From NCBI RefSeq assembly GCF_964204645.1, contig NC_134025.1, positions 25,078,001-25,142,000 of the forward strand: DNA of 64,000 nt, read 5' to 3'. Shown here in pieces: positions 48,240 through 61,333 of this stretch; the stretch's first letter is position 1, and every line of letters begins with the position of its first letter. Made by a program: the position numbers and the translations under genes. The notes under the pieces were generated by a model. The model made no database searches and was not told the origin of the DNA. It worked only from the letters and a program-made list of their open reading frames with translations. Source of the stretch: Tubulanus polymorphus (taxonomy: Eukaryota > Nemertea > Palaeonemertea > Tubulaniformes > Tubulanidae).

Positions 48240-48523
48240 GCAGAGAAAGTTGCTCATCTTATAACGCCGTCGCCCTTATCTTCGACGCAGTGGTCGATCA
48301 GTGGTATTTGAATCTGTGACTGAACGCACTTCGTCGTCGTCGTCGTCACCAGTCGAGTATGCAGTATTAGAGTGCAGTAGAAATATTAATTCACGAATTG
48401 AAAATTGGAACGCAGTAAAAACAATAATTAGATAATTCGCTGAAGATTTTTACCGCGAATTATGTTGTAAAAACAGTGAGGATTAGTTTAGAAACTATCG
48501 AGAGGATTAATTGCAATATAAAG
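48240..48523 (+). promoter_or_regulatory. Candidate non-coding first exon (possibly of the SK channel)
   Basis: This stretch resembles a 5' untranslated exon: short CGT repeats (about 48331-48349), no long frame, many stops, and a good donor AAG|GTATGTG at 48523. The SK channel at 61334 is preceded by an acceptor (CTTTTCAG, about 61285), so its leader must be spliced from upstream, and this is the best-looking candidate on the same strand. The link is inferred; no transcript evidence is available. Confidence 0.3.
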
Positions 48524-51500
48524 GTATGTGAATTATAGTATAAACAACGTAACAGATGATCGTGCAGCCGTTTGTCAAATTAAATACGTATTATTTATCG
48601 CTCTCTGTATGCTGTCGTATTGGTAAAATAACACATATTCCAACCATCAATTCTGAGCAATTACTAGTCCACTGATACGCAGATCAGTGATGGATGGTGT
48701 CATATTTATCCCTAGTGACTAGTAATGAAATTGTTAAACGATTAAAGATATCTCACGTCGGCTATCACTCATACAAAAGATTAGTCAATACTCTTGCGAG
48801 AGAGGGAGAGAGAATTTGCGTTTCAGATGACCAAGTAAGAATTTGGGGATTTAGATTCTCGCCGTTTCATTGCAGTCATAGTTTTATATCATGTACATCT
48901 CTTGGATATATCGCTAATTTACTGCCTATTTGTTTTATTAAACCGAATCGGAAGTTCTACATTCATGGTTATCAAAGTGTGGTCTCAAAACGATTATTTT
49001 GTTCACTTGATTTTTATTTCATTGTATCATATAAAATTGCAGACTTTTTCGCACTTTTTCATAAGTATCTGAGTTGGATAATCATCAATGTTATCTAGAA
49101 AGCTGTTGATAATCAATTTCTATTTCAGCCCTTAAATCTACATTTGAAAAGCCTAATTATGATTTAGTAGTATTTATTTCTGTCAAAGTTGTTTACAAAG
49201 TTAAATGCCGATATTTTTCTCATTGTTAAGCCTTTAATTGGTAAGGTCTATTGGACTTACTCAACATCTATTTCGATGATGACGAACTTAGTTTTAAGTC
49301 AGGCTCACTGTACCCGTGTTTGCCTGTTGTTTTAATTTGTACACCTCCGATATGAACGCAGCGGCGATTCTTTCAGAATATTATTCAAAAATCAAATCCC
49401 TAATGAACAATGGCATTTTATAACACAAAATACGATGCATAATTAATTGCATATTCGTTTTCCGGTTAGGGTCTCCATTACGGTTATACCATAAACGGTG
49501 TATTGATTTTACGAGTAAAAGTGACATACACACGGAAATTTTTTACCGCCAAGTATACGCGTTGGGTAGAACGTTTGTATGCATTTTTTACATTTGAAGA
49601 AAAAACCTGGATGTGCTTTCGAGCCATTTTACCACCTTTCCCATCGCGTTTAATATACATATTATTTTTTAACCGGTCTCGTGGAAAATTGTAAACAGCT
49701 CTTGTTGCGTCATCTGCCGTGATACCCCAGGGGACGAATTCGTATAGAATACAGACTGTCATAATTTAATAAATCAGCTATATCCCGCATAGATGTTTTT
49801 AAATACGTAGAACTACAGCGCTACGCTATGCATTCTGAATTAAAAATCTGCATCGCATTCAGTACGGATTCTAGTACGAAATGATCTATTACCAAATCCT
49901 AATCATCACAGCTGCCCCGGCGGGGATAAGAATCTTGTATTGTATCCGTGTATCTCTTTCACCGACTCTCAAAACGCAAGACTTTAATTGAATATCATAG
50001 AAAAACGAAATTCTGGAGGCAATAAATGCTTCTCAAAATGTCTCTCAAAGCGAAGTGAGAAACATATCCGCGTGAATTAATAACGCGCATGCGCACGCGG
50101 TGTATTACCGCCGGTTTGACATTTAAGCAAACATGAAAACTGATAGAAACGAAATGAGTAAATATACTCATCAATAGATGAAATATCATCCGAAAATACT
50201 GTTCTATTTTCATAGCTAACTAAACATCAACCATATCGACATTTCATACATTTATTTCCAATCGTTCTTAAGTGGGTAATTATATAGAACTGAGATGATT
50301 TTTTTCGATGCGCTCGTCTTTTTACGAGGGCATAAAATGCTTTCAACGCATCGGGTGTTTTTTCAGCGCCGCACAAACGCTAATGATCGCTTCTGAATTG
50401 GAGAAAACGTCTTCGCCAATATCCGGCTATTATTTTTGCACGACTGGATACTCTGGCAATAAAATTACCCGTCGGTCGCGAATACTCGGGCGAAATCTAC
50501 CAGTTATTAATTGCTCCGTCGATCATTCGCAGTCGGATAAGATACACTTTCATTCAGCTTCCTCTTTACAGTAATACGAAGAGGCCACCCGTTAATTATA
50601 GAATGATGATATAATGTAGCTTTTTCCCCCAACTCGGCGTGTTTCGATATTTCGAGGGGGCATTTTAGTGCTTGTATTTTTCAGACTAAGTTCATTTTCG
50701 TATGTCGGTACACACGCGGCAACTTTCGCAATAGTTTCGGTAAATGTGTCGTTAATTTGCGATTTAACGCCTTTTATGGCTTGAAATAGTAGTTACCCGG
50801 GTGGATTGAAACGAAGGCGCTGACTCTCGTGGCTCTACCAGTGCGTATCGTTATACGACCGGCTTTCACGGCGTTGCGGTAAACGGAATAAACCGCTGGG
50901 TACAATAATAATCACCCTCGTGGCTGGAGAGACGTGTTATTATTTTCTCGAATGTTACGTTCGGGTTTTTAGGGAAAGAAATAAACAACGTCTCATTCAT
51001 AAATCTTCTCGTACGAAACGTATGGATGTGACTGCTTCTATTAATGTCCTATGTTTGGAACACATTTTGTTATTGCTAGCGAAACTACACGGGACTTCGC
51101 GGTAGCATCTATTATTCATATTTTGCCACGCACGTTCCAATAATGACATTTTGGATTTATGAGTTGTTAATGCATTGTTTAAACGGCCAATTTCGCGGCT
51201 ATGCAAGATTTATAAAGATTCTTGACTCAAACACGAATATCCGAAAAGTCTTCCTTATACATTACCTTTATTACCTTATACATATCGGATCTTCAATGAA
51301 ATTAATCAGCCTTCATACATATTAGATTAGGAAATGATATTCATCCGGCCTAGGAAATCATAAGTACAAGTACTTTTTGATGCGAGTGTCGTGGCCGTTG
51401 TTCTGATGATAATTTTGATCTAATGAGTTTTCACCATTGACTAAAAGAATACGTTCGAATCGATATGGATAATTTTATAGGCAGAGATGCGCGTAATCTG

Positions 51501-52619
51501 ATAATATTGTGTTCGCAACATAATGAAAAGCCCGAAGAAAATGTATTTTTAGCCTTTAAAGATCATTATTTCAAAGGCATGAATACAAAAACGATCGTCG
51601 AAGGCAAATAGCGCGACGACAAGAACATATTTCCTTTCAAAGAGATGGGTTTATAGGAGGTTATCCGTGTATTCATTACACGCGTTTTCATCAGCAGATT
51701 TAATTTCTGGCGTGGCTTTTGAGAATTCGCCAAGTCGTCTGAGTTGCGTCAGCAATGAATATATTGCGAATGTAAGGTTTTAAGACGAGTTGCTTGCTTT
51801 CCATCCATCAACAAGATAAATTTCTCCATGTCTAAAAAAGCTTGTCGTCGAGATACCTGACGCGACGGATTAGCTAATTAATATTAACGAATCTACACGA
51901 CAAGTCTATTAGATTATACAAGACATTCGCGTTTCTGGAGTTCTGCGTCCAGATGCGCACCTGAATGATTCCCTGGTGCTCGTGTCCTACTTTTATGACG
52001 ACTGTCTACGGATCTTCGTCTGTGGTGCCAGAAAATAACCATTTTGAATCAACTATAAATGCACGAAGATATGTGAGGATATCTAAACTTAAAAATAAAG
52101 AAGTGCTCGACAAAAAGTATTAAAACCTAGCATGATATCCTCTCATATGACAATACTTGAATCACGAATCTCTAATGGATCGCAAAAACTATAATGTCGT
52201 CGGGCTTTTAAGTGACGTAAAATTTGACGATAGAAATCTTCATTTCACCGCACTTGAACCCGTTTCGAGTGTGCTGAATTATGGATCCATCGTGTGTGTA
52301 TGATCGGAGTTAAAGTCGTGTGTGACTGTGTATGGTATCCTATAAGTGAGAGAGTATCGACGGACCTTCCGTTTAATCCGCCATCCAACTTCACATTTGA
52401 ACGACATCTGTGCAAATATACATATATTCCACTGTTGGATTTTCGAGCGCCAGCGAAATATTCGCGCCTCATACAATTATGTCATCATATCGTATGTAGG
52501 ATGAGATTAATAAAGGTAAATATGGGATATTCATTTGCACATCTGGCTTCAGGAGATTTCATTTCATGTCATGGAGTGTCCAAATTAACACGTGGCTTTT
52601 TCCTTGGTGAATATAAATC
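48524..52619. other. Long stretch without a recognisable gene
   Basis: It is possibly part of a very large 5' intron of the SK channel. No coding frame with family features was found. Confidence 0.35.
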
Positions 52620-52885
52620 GTCATTTTCATCTTTTTAGAAATCTTAAAATAGGGATTGACCGTGTTATTTATTTGATTGGTAGATTTGGTTTGATTTGTT
52701 TTGATTTGGTGTCCCTTACAAACCCACCACACCTGCCGGGATCGAAACAGGGCGTTTGATTTTGAAATCGGAAATCGAAGTATACATAGTTGCGTGATCG
52801 GCGGTCGATACAAAATTTTTTGTTCAAATCTAACTATATTAACAAATAACTATATTACAAATATGTGTTGTCATTTTCATCTTTT
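52620..52885. mobile_element. Short retroposon (copy A) with 16-bp target duplication
   Basis: The 16-mer GTCATTTTCATCTTTT occurs at 52620-52635 and 52870-52885, flanking a 234-bp insert. The insert core, 52650-52830, is shared with a second locus at 60113-60281. Long direct target duplications and an AT-rich tail suggest insertion by reverse transcription (SINE-like). No coding capacity and no clear A or B box. Confidence 0.65.
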
Positions 52886-53687
52886 AACCAAAGCGAGATC
52901 TCCAAAAATTGGAAAACGTATTTTGTGGTTAATTCCGACCAGAACGATCACTCAAATTTGCATGGCAGCTACGTTTTGCAATTTACAACTTTACCAATCG
53001 CAGTACTTGTAGTAGTTATACGTAAATTTTAAACTACCGCTGAAATGGAATTAGTTTCTTGTATAATACGATCAAAATACGTAAGAAATTTCGTACGCAC
53101 ACGTGAATATTCATGAGTTTGGAGGCCAATAACGAACTCATTTAGTCTATATTTGCTTATCGACGAACGCCCAAGGACAGCAAACTTACCATTAAAATCA
53201 CTGAAGCCAGATGTCTGAATACAGAAGTTTATACCGAAACCTCTTGATCGGCAAATTTAAGATCGATGTATTTCCTTCACTTCTAACTTGCCTCAAGCGG
53301 TAAACGCGTTGGCAATCCTCTTATACAGAGTATATGCTGTACATGGCGACGTCTGATAGTTGAAAATCTGTCGCGGTAAATCTTCTCTAAGATTTTCATT
53401 TTAGGGCGTTTTGGCGATTGATACAAACAAGTTCCGGTTACTAGAATTGATTTCAGGAATATGGCCATTGGTTTTCAAATTCTGTTAAAGAAACCATTCG
53501 TTTCTATCGGAATACGAACCTGTGATATCTTGTTATTTTCCCCGATCAAGAAGTCAATGTCCTTGAACAGTAAGGAGTTTCTGAAGAGTGAATCTGAATA
53601 ATACACTGTTGTGTGTTGGTATACACATCATTCACAGAGCGAATCTGTTCGATAACGAACGTTTAAAGCATTCCTCTCGGAGTCCTC
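52886..53687. other. Spacer, nothing identified
   Basis: No supported feature. Confidence 0.35.
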
Positions 53688-53972
53688 TTGAATTCGCTGC
53701 TTTCCTATTTTAGTGACATTGATAGCCGATTGAGCGATATTGATGAGCCGCCGTATAAATTGAACGGCGAATTCCCGCGATCTTTCGGGTTGCTGACAAA
53801 CTCCGACGAGGCGCGAGCAAACTCGGCGCGTTTCGAATTACCTCAAGATTTTTCAATCGAATATTTTAGAATTCCGATGAGCGCCGCGCTTTTCGACAAA
53901 ATCGACGCCGATATTGCCGGGGAAATAAATCAGCAGGCGAGCTTGATACTCGATACGAAACAAGATTTCTAA
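53688..53972 (+). other. Open frame of 94 codons, doubtful
   Basis: The frame has coding-like composition (FELPQDFSIEYFRIPMSAAL; FDKIDADIAGEINQQASL) and ends at 53972, but no family, no flanking exon and no conserved motif were seen. It may be a small unknown gene or a relic. Confidence 0.2.
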
Positions 53973-54092
53973 TCGTTTAGATATCACCGCATCTCCCACC
54001 TTTCTAATTACGGAAAATTGTTCCACCCGCGCGTTAGTGCAGAGACCAAAAGCAGTCACAGAATTTGTGAAACATACCTCACATCAGGATGT

Positions 54093-54257
54093 ATGGCTGC
54101 CTCTGTGTAAAATCCCCTGCGATATATACCACTAATTATTGTAGTGACATCTAATTAATTGTCAATTAGATTCCCCCTTCTAACTGAGCTTATAACTAAT
54201 GAATAGCGTCACTTGGCAATTTGATGACGTCATATGAGCGTTAATGGAGGCAGCCAT
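54093..54257. repeat. Short inverted repeat pair
   Basis: ATGGCTGCCTC at 54093-54103 is answered by GAGGCAGCCAT at 54247-54257. The 143 bp between them contains a CRE-like TGACGTCA. The match does not extend inward, so this is either a very short-ended MITE or chance. Confidence 0.35.
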
Positions 54258-57200
54258 CTTTTCTGCAAGGCCCGATGATATGCGTTTGAGCTGTATTCTC
54301 ATTATCACCAGTTAACAAAGCATATTTACTTTTGATGGAAGCTGAAATTAACAAACAGACAGCACGTATTGGATTGTAAATCAGTTGCACAGTCGATGTT
54401 AAACCAGGTACATTTGATAAGCAAATACTCAAAATCTCTCATAATTTGACATCTGATATTTACGGCCGATGTCACGAAGGTATAAACTCATACTCGATAA
54501 CGATGATTTCCCCGTGAAACTAACGTGTCACGAGAATGCTAACTAACATAAGAAACATCAGTTATAGAAAACGATGGCGCAAGTTTCATAAACGTATATC
54601 CAATTACTGTTTTCTCGGAGCTTGATAACTGGTACTTACGTGGGTTAAATATAATGTTTTTTTCTGAGAAAAGTAGAAAACTCTCCCATTGCCGAAGCTT
54701 CGTAATGTTTATTTCGTTCGCAAAAGACGTTTCAAAGCGTAGGCGTACGTTTTCATCATGGGACGTTTTTAGATATTTTGTTCAAAGCGTACCGAAACAG
54801 ACAACCCTGATTCTGGTGAATGGCAACAATATTTGCGAGTACCGCTTTAAACTCAGAGAAGCCTTAAGAATATTGATGATTAAATTTGAAGCGAATAATG
54901 TTCCATGAGTATCGTAAACGAAGGGTGAGCCGTAGAAGATCATACAATCAATCCAGAATGAAAAAATGTTCTGTTAGAAGTGAATATATTCTTTATACAA
55001 GCTATACTGAAGGAAACTTGCTAATGTCTGACTTTTCAACTGGAATCGGACACAAATCTATCACGTGGTATTGAGCGATGACTGTGCTGAAAGTAAATCT
55101 CTACTTTACTTATCAATTTTCCCCATTAATGAAATTTTCATAAATGAAGTTTTAATTCCTAACAAGTTCGTAATAACCAACTTAGTCAGTAAACCTATAA
55201 TATTGACCAACTCTGTAGATCGAACGTATTAACGAATATTAATGCTGTTTATTAATCAACTATTGCCATGGTCGTGATGTGATTCAGTTTGCTTTGATAA
55301 AGTGAATTATTTATATATACGTATCTCCGGTCGCACGTAAACATAAAGTGGACAATGATGTTGAATCTAATCGTGTTGAATATCATTCATCGTCGGTTGC
55401 TGTAACCACGTTCATTCCCATTTACCAAACAGCGCTGGGTTTAAGATTATTTATCTATTTTCCTCCTTCCATGATCTCACCAGGGTAAAATCACTAATTC
55501 TACCATGTTGGAGACTTCAAATTAAGCCGCGATCACACGGAAACGATTTGGCCCGGGTCAGGATCGAGCCAAATTTGGCCCGTGCCTAATTAGAGAGCGC
55601 GCTCACACGCAAACCATTTTCCATCCGCCTTCAGTGTCGGCTTGTGCGGGTAAATCATAACCAAGGATGCAACATGTTGAAAAGTATGGAAACAGTCATA
55701 TTTTCTATCTTACCACTCAAAGAGTGCACATTCCTGAAAGCTGGACAATTGGCTTCGACGAATAGATAAGTTGATAAAATTTCGGCTTCCTATAGGCCTA
55801 TCTATAGTGGCGTGACGTCACCTGCGTGTTTCGTCGACATTCGCGATCAATTGGAAGAAAAAATCGACTATCAAGTATCGATGTAAATGGGTTAACAAAT
55901 ATTTCTAATGAATCAATCGATCGAACAATATAGGAATACGGAATAAAACATGATAATTCCACGCTCCCGAGCGCAGCTGCAATGATGTTGATAGGAGCAA
56001 ATTATCATTCTTGTTCTTGTGTTCGCGGAGACAGCTGTCAGAGCGCGGATTTTGCTGATAAGCGAAAAACTACAACGCAGGGGTTCTTACATGATTCATG
56101 AATATCAATGCTCCACCCAAAATTTTTAAGTGGACTTATGAAAGGAGAATTAAATGTAATGAATTCTCGTTGGCAATAACGGTAAATATGATATACGCTT
56201 GTCTATAGAAATAAGGGGTCATGGTAATTTTCAAAAAATCGAAATGAAGTTGTTTGGGGTGAGCTAGAAATCACTCTATTTATATATTTGGCCCTGGCTA
56301 CTGTCTGAAAAGAACCGCAAAGGATGTTAATAAATAGCGCTTGGTTAATCAACAGGCAAAATCAGAAATATGGTTTTAGTTGTGCTCATTTTCCGGTGCA
56401 GGGAATCTTCGATCAACCAGTGAAGGTCGTGGGGAGTTCAGCAAGTCTGCGGTTTCTTGATAAACAATCGCCTTTGGATATATCTATTTTCTTAGAAGAA
56501 TCGTTTCAAATATGTCTGTTATGACGGAAAACTAATAATTAATCGTTTTACTAGTGGTCGAATATCAAGTTTGAAACGACCGTTTGATCAAATGGATTTG
56601 CTCTTAACGCGTATAAAAATGACGAATTGAGATCGTCGCCGACATGAAATTAATTTGTTCGAATGATTAACAAGCAGCTGTATTTTCAATAAAGCCTGCT
56701 AGATCTAGAAAACGGTATACACTAATCACAGCTATTGACTGATCGAGAATTATATCTTCAATGCACGCATTCACCGAGCGTGGGTAGAAATCATCAGCTT
56801 TTCAGTATGAATCTGAAACTAGAGGGGATTTCAATAATGAAATGATGATTTTATTTAAGCGCATTCGAAAGAAATCTTTGGTCCGATTAATCGGCGCCAG
56901 CATTTTATCGGCGATCAATAAGTGCATTTCATCCGATTTAAGGATGTCCGATTTTATCTGTTGAAAGTTCTGTCAATAGTTTGAAGAAAAGAACACAGAA
57001 CTTTGGATTAATTTCGAAGTACAAGCCCCACTTCAACGTCGACGTTGTTGTCGTTTAGATTATGATATTGTGGTTATCGATTTTGAAAGAGAAAATAGAA
57101 CGTGATGAAAATATCGACGAGAATTCTGAAATCAATGTCACTGTCATCATCACTACAGGCTTGTGAGAAAGCTTTTCGAAATATAAAAAATTGATCATTT

Positions 57201-57441
57201 CACCACCAATGAAAATCAACATCTTCTTCTATAACTGTGGATTAACGAAGCCGAGACTCTGCAGCGCTTTCTAATTAATTTCATATTTTTATCATCGATC
57301 CGAAAATCGTGGCTGATTATTTTCTAGATAAGTTTCTGTATATTATTTCAGCTGCAAATTCAAAACTGATATAGATATAGGCAATGACCCAATTAAGTAA
57401 AAAGTAACGACTTTGGGCATAGGTTTCCCGGGTAGGATCTA
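54258..57441. other. Long stretch without a recognisable gene
   Basis: A degenerate direct repeat lies at about 55538-55620: two copies of a CG-rich unit around TCACACG-AAAC-ATTT, and TTTGGCCCG twice. It is the only structure I noted. Confidence 0.35.
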
Positions 57442-57685
57442 TAGGGTCTGATTCAGGGAGGGGTGCACCCCAAAATAGGGCATATCATATAATTAAAAAG
57501 GGTACTCCGAAGAAAGCTCATCGGAAATTATTAACTCAATTTTGAAAATACAGAAAACAAGCTTATGAATTTAAACATTGTTAGGTATCAATTTAATATT
57601 GTTCATTTTCACGTGAAATTTCAGGGCAATTTGACAGTTTAAGGCGAATGTTCCCCTGCTCCCTCCCCTTGGATCTGCGCCTGGT
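57442..57685. mobile_element. Possible hAT-like MITE remnant
   Basis: The left end AGGGTCTGATTCAGGGAGGGG resembles the inward-read right end AGGCGCAGATCCAAGGGGAGG, and both resemble the ends of the element at 14887-15211. No target duplication could be recognised. Confidence 0.35.
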
Positions 57686-60112
57686 TTCTCTATGTATTGG
57701 CATCCTACTGCTTATATGGCGGAGCTCTACGACTCGATCATAGATTTCGCCGTTACATATTCGGCTCAACTAACATCGAAAATCATCCTCCCCATAATCA
57801 TAATCCTGAAATATGTCAGACCCAGCTTTCGTGAATAAGTTGTGCCTAATCGTCTTTGGTTGTAACCGACTCGACGGCTGATTCAGTTTCCCTGTTCATT
57901 ATTGACACACGCGCGCTCCGAACCAGGAATTCGATTGCAGAATGAGCGCCATTAAGACCTCAAAATAAAACTAGATTTTGCAAGATTATTTTTGAATAGC
58001 TTTCTTCCATTCCCGGGAAAACACTTCATTTGTAATTGTGAAAATTTAATTTATTCAGAACTTTTTTTTGTGACATGCTTAGATATACTAGCCGTATAGA
58101 TAACAAATCTCTCATCAGCTATACTTTCCAAATACTTCGGAGCTGTTTCTTTATTCTTTTTATCAAGAAACTGTAATGCATATGCCATATAAGCCCTTTC
58201 AGTTCATCGGGAAGCCTTTAGAATTAGATGTAACATATGGTTTTGCCACCTTAAACTCCGATAAATCATCTTATTTGAAATATATACACCATGAAATATG
58301 TTTTCAATAGACTGCTTAAAATGAGATATCGTAGCAATATAACGAGATGACTTGAACGCGGAAATTATAGAACATTTCTATTTGGCTTGTAACACAAAAC
58401 CGATACGTTCCATGTATGATATGTATATACCAGAAAAATTACAAGTAGCTGCGGTGATTTCAATACGAGTTCCGACTCCTACTACCATGTACTACTACTA
58501 CGTACTACTGCTACGTTTATGAAAGAATTTCTCTGAAATCGGATAATTGTATATACGTTATATACTATATCATTATGTACAGAAAATAAATGTCCGCAAT
58601 TCAGTCTGAAAATATGCACATATATCTTACGCCATAATTTTGTGATATGATATTCAGCCGCTCGGTATGACGTCACGAGTTACCGGTAACATCAGTTGGT
58701 TATGCTTGGTCGTAAATCAGGTTAGGTAAAGCAGGGAGGCTGGGTTGAGTTAGGTAGGTCAGGTAAATCCCGGTTTCTCGGGTTTACACACCTGAACACA
58801 CGCCCATATACAACTATAAACAGACAATATCGCGAAATATTTTGCTCGGGATTCTTTAATTTTTTTCTTTTTCATTTGACTATATTTCTCTTAGTTTTTT
58901 AAGATGGCCCTTCGATATGAATTAATTAATCATTTTATTTTTGCCAACCCCTTACCCCGAAAGGGTATATAGTTGACTACGCATTTAGCGCGGAGTTGAG
59001 AGTATTTTGGCGTTAGGCAAATTGAATCACGATAGAGCGAGATACTTAAGTAGAGCGCGTAGGGGCAATCTTATCATGACTTTTGACAGGTTACGCGTAC
59101 AACGAAAAAATATCGTTAATTCAGCGTGTATACGGGGTACCAGCGATGTCAACATTATTTATCGTCTGGTAATAATGTCATCGATACAAACGATGATGGG
59201 ATTTTCGGATATTCAACGATCGAACACATTATTACACTAGAGTTGAAACGTGTATCAGCCGTTACCTTCGAAACCAGTTATAAATCGTGACATATATGCT
59301 TCGATCTATCGCAATTTCAGACTCGATTCGCAGATGAAATTGTACTCATATCACGTATATATGTATGTTTATGACGACCTTCCCTCATTAATTTGTCAAG
59401 TTTGCCCGAATAGCCGATAATAACGCTGGTGAATCAGTTGTGGCGAAAATCGTTATGTTAGTCGTTGTGCTTCATGCCGTATCAAATCCTCCACCACTAC
59501 AGTCATCAGGTCTACCTTTCACACTAGGGGCAACATGCTAAAAACGCCACTCAAAATGAAAGTTCATCAGCGCTGCGAGCAATCTAAACAGCGTTGGTTT
59601 TCATCAAGCGACTTTCAAAAATACATAGCCAAAACAATGAAAAAATATATTGTCAGAACGTATTGTTAAAAAACTCAATTATGCTTTGAAAATTAACTAT
59701 TTTCTGATAATTCCATTGAATTACTACTTGATCCGACAATGTTGGACTTTTATTTTCAATTGATGAAACACACCGTTCAGCGAGCTCGATTGTGCTGGGT
59801 TTAATTAGCTCTCAGACGTCGTTAAGAGTAGGCGTTTGTTGATTAAACCACCAAACGAACCCCGTCACTGGCACCTGCTACCCTGCCTTTCGTTCTGTTT
59901 ATATCTGTAACATTCGATCGTTAGATAAGACAACAAACTATCAAATTAGAAAATATCGAAAATATAATTACTGTTTTTGAAATGCGAAAATAACCAACTG
60001 TTTCTGCGTGGAAAAACTTCTTAGTTTCATTCTATATTCTTTCTGTTATACCCTTTCTGTTTGTTTACCAGTTCAAATAGCAATTATTTTTTACCCTTTT
60101 CTTTACTTAATA
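57686..60112. other. Stretch without a recognisable gene
   Basis: Only simple sequence was seen: CTACTA-type repeats near 58.47-58.51 kb and a run of TTAGGT-like words near 58.72-58.77 kb. Confidence 0.35.
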
Positions 60113-60281
60113 TAGGGATTGTCCATATTATTTATTTGCTTGGTAGGTTTGGTTTGATTTGTTTTGAGTCCATTTCCCTCATAAACCAACCTCATCTGCC
60201 AAGAGCGGAGCAGGGGGTTTGATTTTAGATTTTAGAGTTGTGTGATCGGCGGTCGAATTTACAGAATTTTTTGTTTGAATC
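60113..60281. mobile_element. Short retroposon (copy B)
   Basis: About 169 bp alignable over its length to 52650-52830. Shared landmarks in order are TAGGGATTG, TTTGGTTTGATTTGTTTTGA, GGGTTTGATTTT (copy B form) and GTGATCGGCGGTCGA. The flanking target duplication is not recognisable, so this copy is probably older. Confidence 0.65.
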
Positions 60282-61333
60282 GAAGTACATAATTAGGAAT
60301 TTCGTTTTTTGCTGTTTCTTCTTTTATATAACCCAAATAATGGAGCATATGATTATATGTATCATGCATTTCCGCCAAGGAAATAGATTTGATGCAGCGA
60401 TTTTTGCCTGGTACGGTACATCTTTTACACTCGCCGATTAGGCTTAATACGGTACCCTGACGTTTGATCTTGCGCCAGGTTCACTTAATACCACTGCCTG
60501 ATGACATGTACTACCCAAAGATGATTATGGAATTTAATCTAGGAATTGTGTTAAGGGAGAGGAAATATACGAAATATCTGTTCACAGATGTAACCATGTA
60601 GCTGTTCTTCGATGAAAAGATCGAAATAACTTACAAACTGACCATCTTTATTGTGTCATAAATGTTGACACTAGATTGAATAAACTGAAATGAACTTTAA
60701 ATTCTTATTCTTTAAGTTAAACCTAACGATAAATAGGTCTAGGTGTTGCATTGGGAACAGTATTGCATATGCATACGTTATTTCTACCTGGCATCTTGAA
60801 CGTGGTATATATGGCAAGGGTGATGGAAGCTCACACTCACTGAGCAATATTTCTTGCGTGCGTGTGTGTGTGTTTGTCCTTTCGTCACAGCGTATTCTCC
60901 GTTTGACAGAAGAACGCCATAAAAGAGGTTAAATAATTAACGAATGCAGCGAACTAAAAGCAAAGAAGATAAAGGATTATCTTGTGCTTCGTAATGCAAA
61001 GACAATGACCGAATGACTTATAGATATGCGTATGTCTGGATCGTGGATTATACATATAGTACACTCTATAAGTTTACAAAGATCGAAAATCTGTTCGATA
61101 TTCATTAGTCGTCACCCCAAGACCCATGCCAATAGAAAGTCTTTCCATTGATTGATATATCGACAGCTAAAATGACCTTTGAGTTCGACTTCAAAATAAA
61201 AGATGAAATTCAACTGAAGAAATAACCAAAAGGCACAATTTTAATACAATAATTTCTAATAGTATTTTGTGTCATATCTTTTCAGGGCAACGAACAGTAG
61301 CCTGGTGTTCACGACTACTTAATGTGATTGAAA
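60282..61333 (+). other. Upstream region and 5' UTR exon of the SK channel
   Basis: A GTGT microsatellite lies near 60859-60870. An acceptor (CTTTTCAG) at about 61278-61285 is followed by an untranslated stretch that contains in-frame stops up to the ATG at 61334. Confidence 0.45.

Noticed and set aside
58720..58775. TTAGGT-like words as an interstitial telomere repeat
   Set aside because: The words are irregular and few, and do not form a true TTAGGG-type array.
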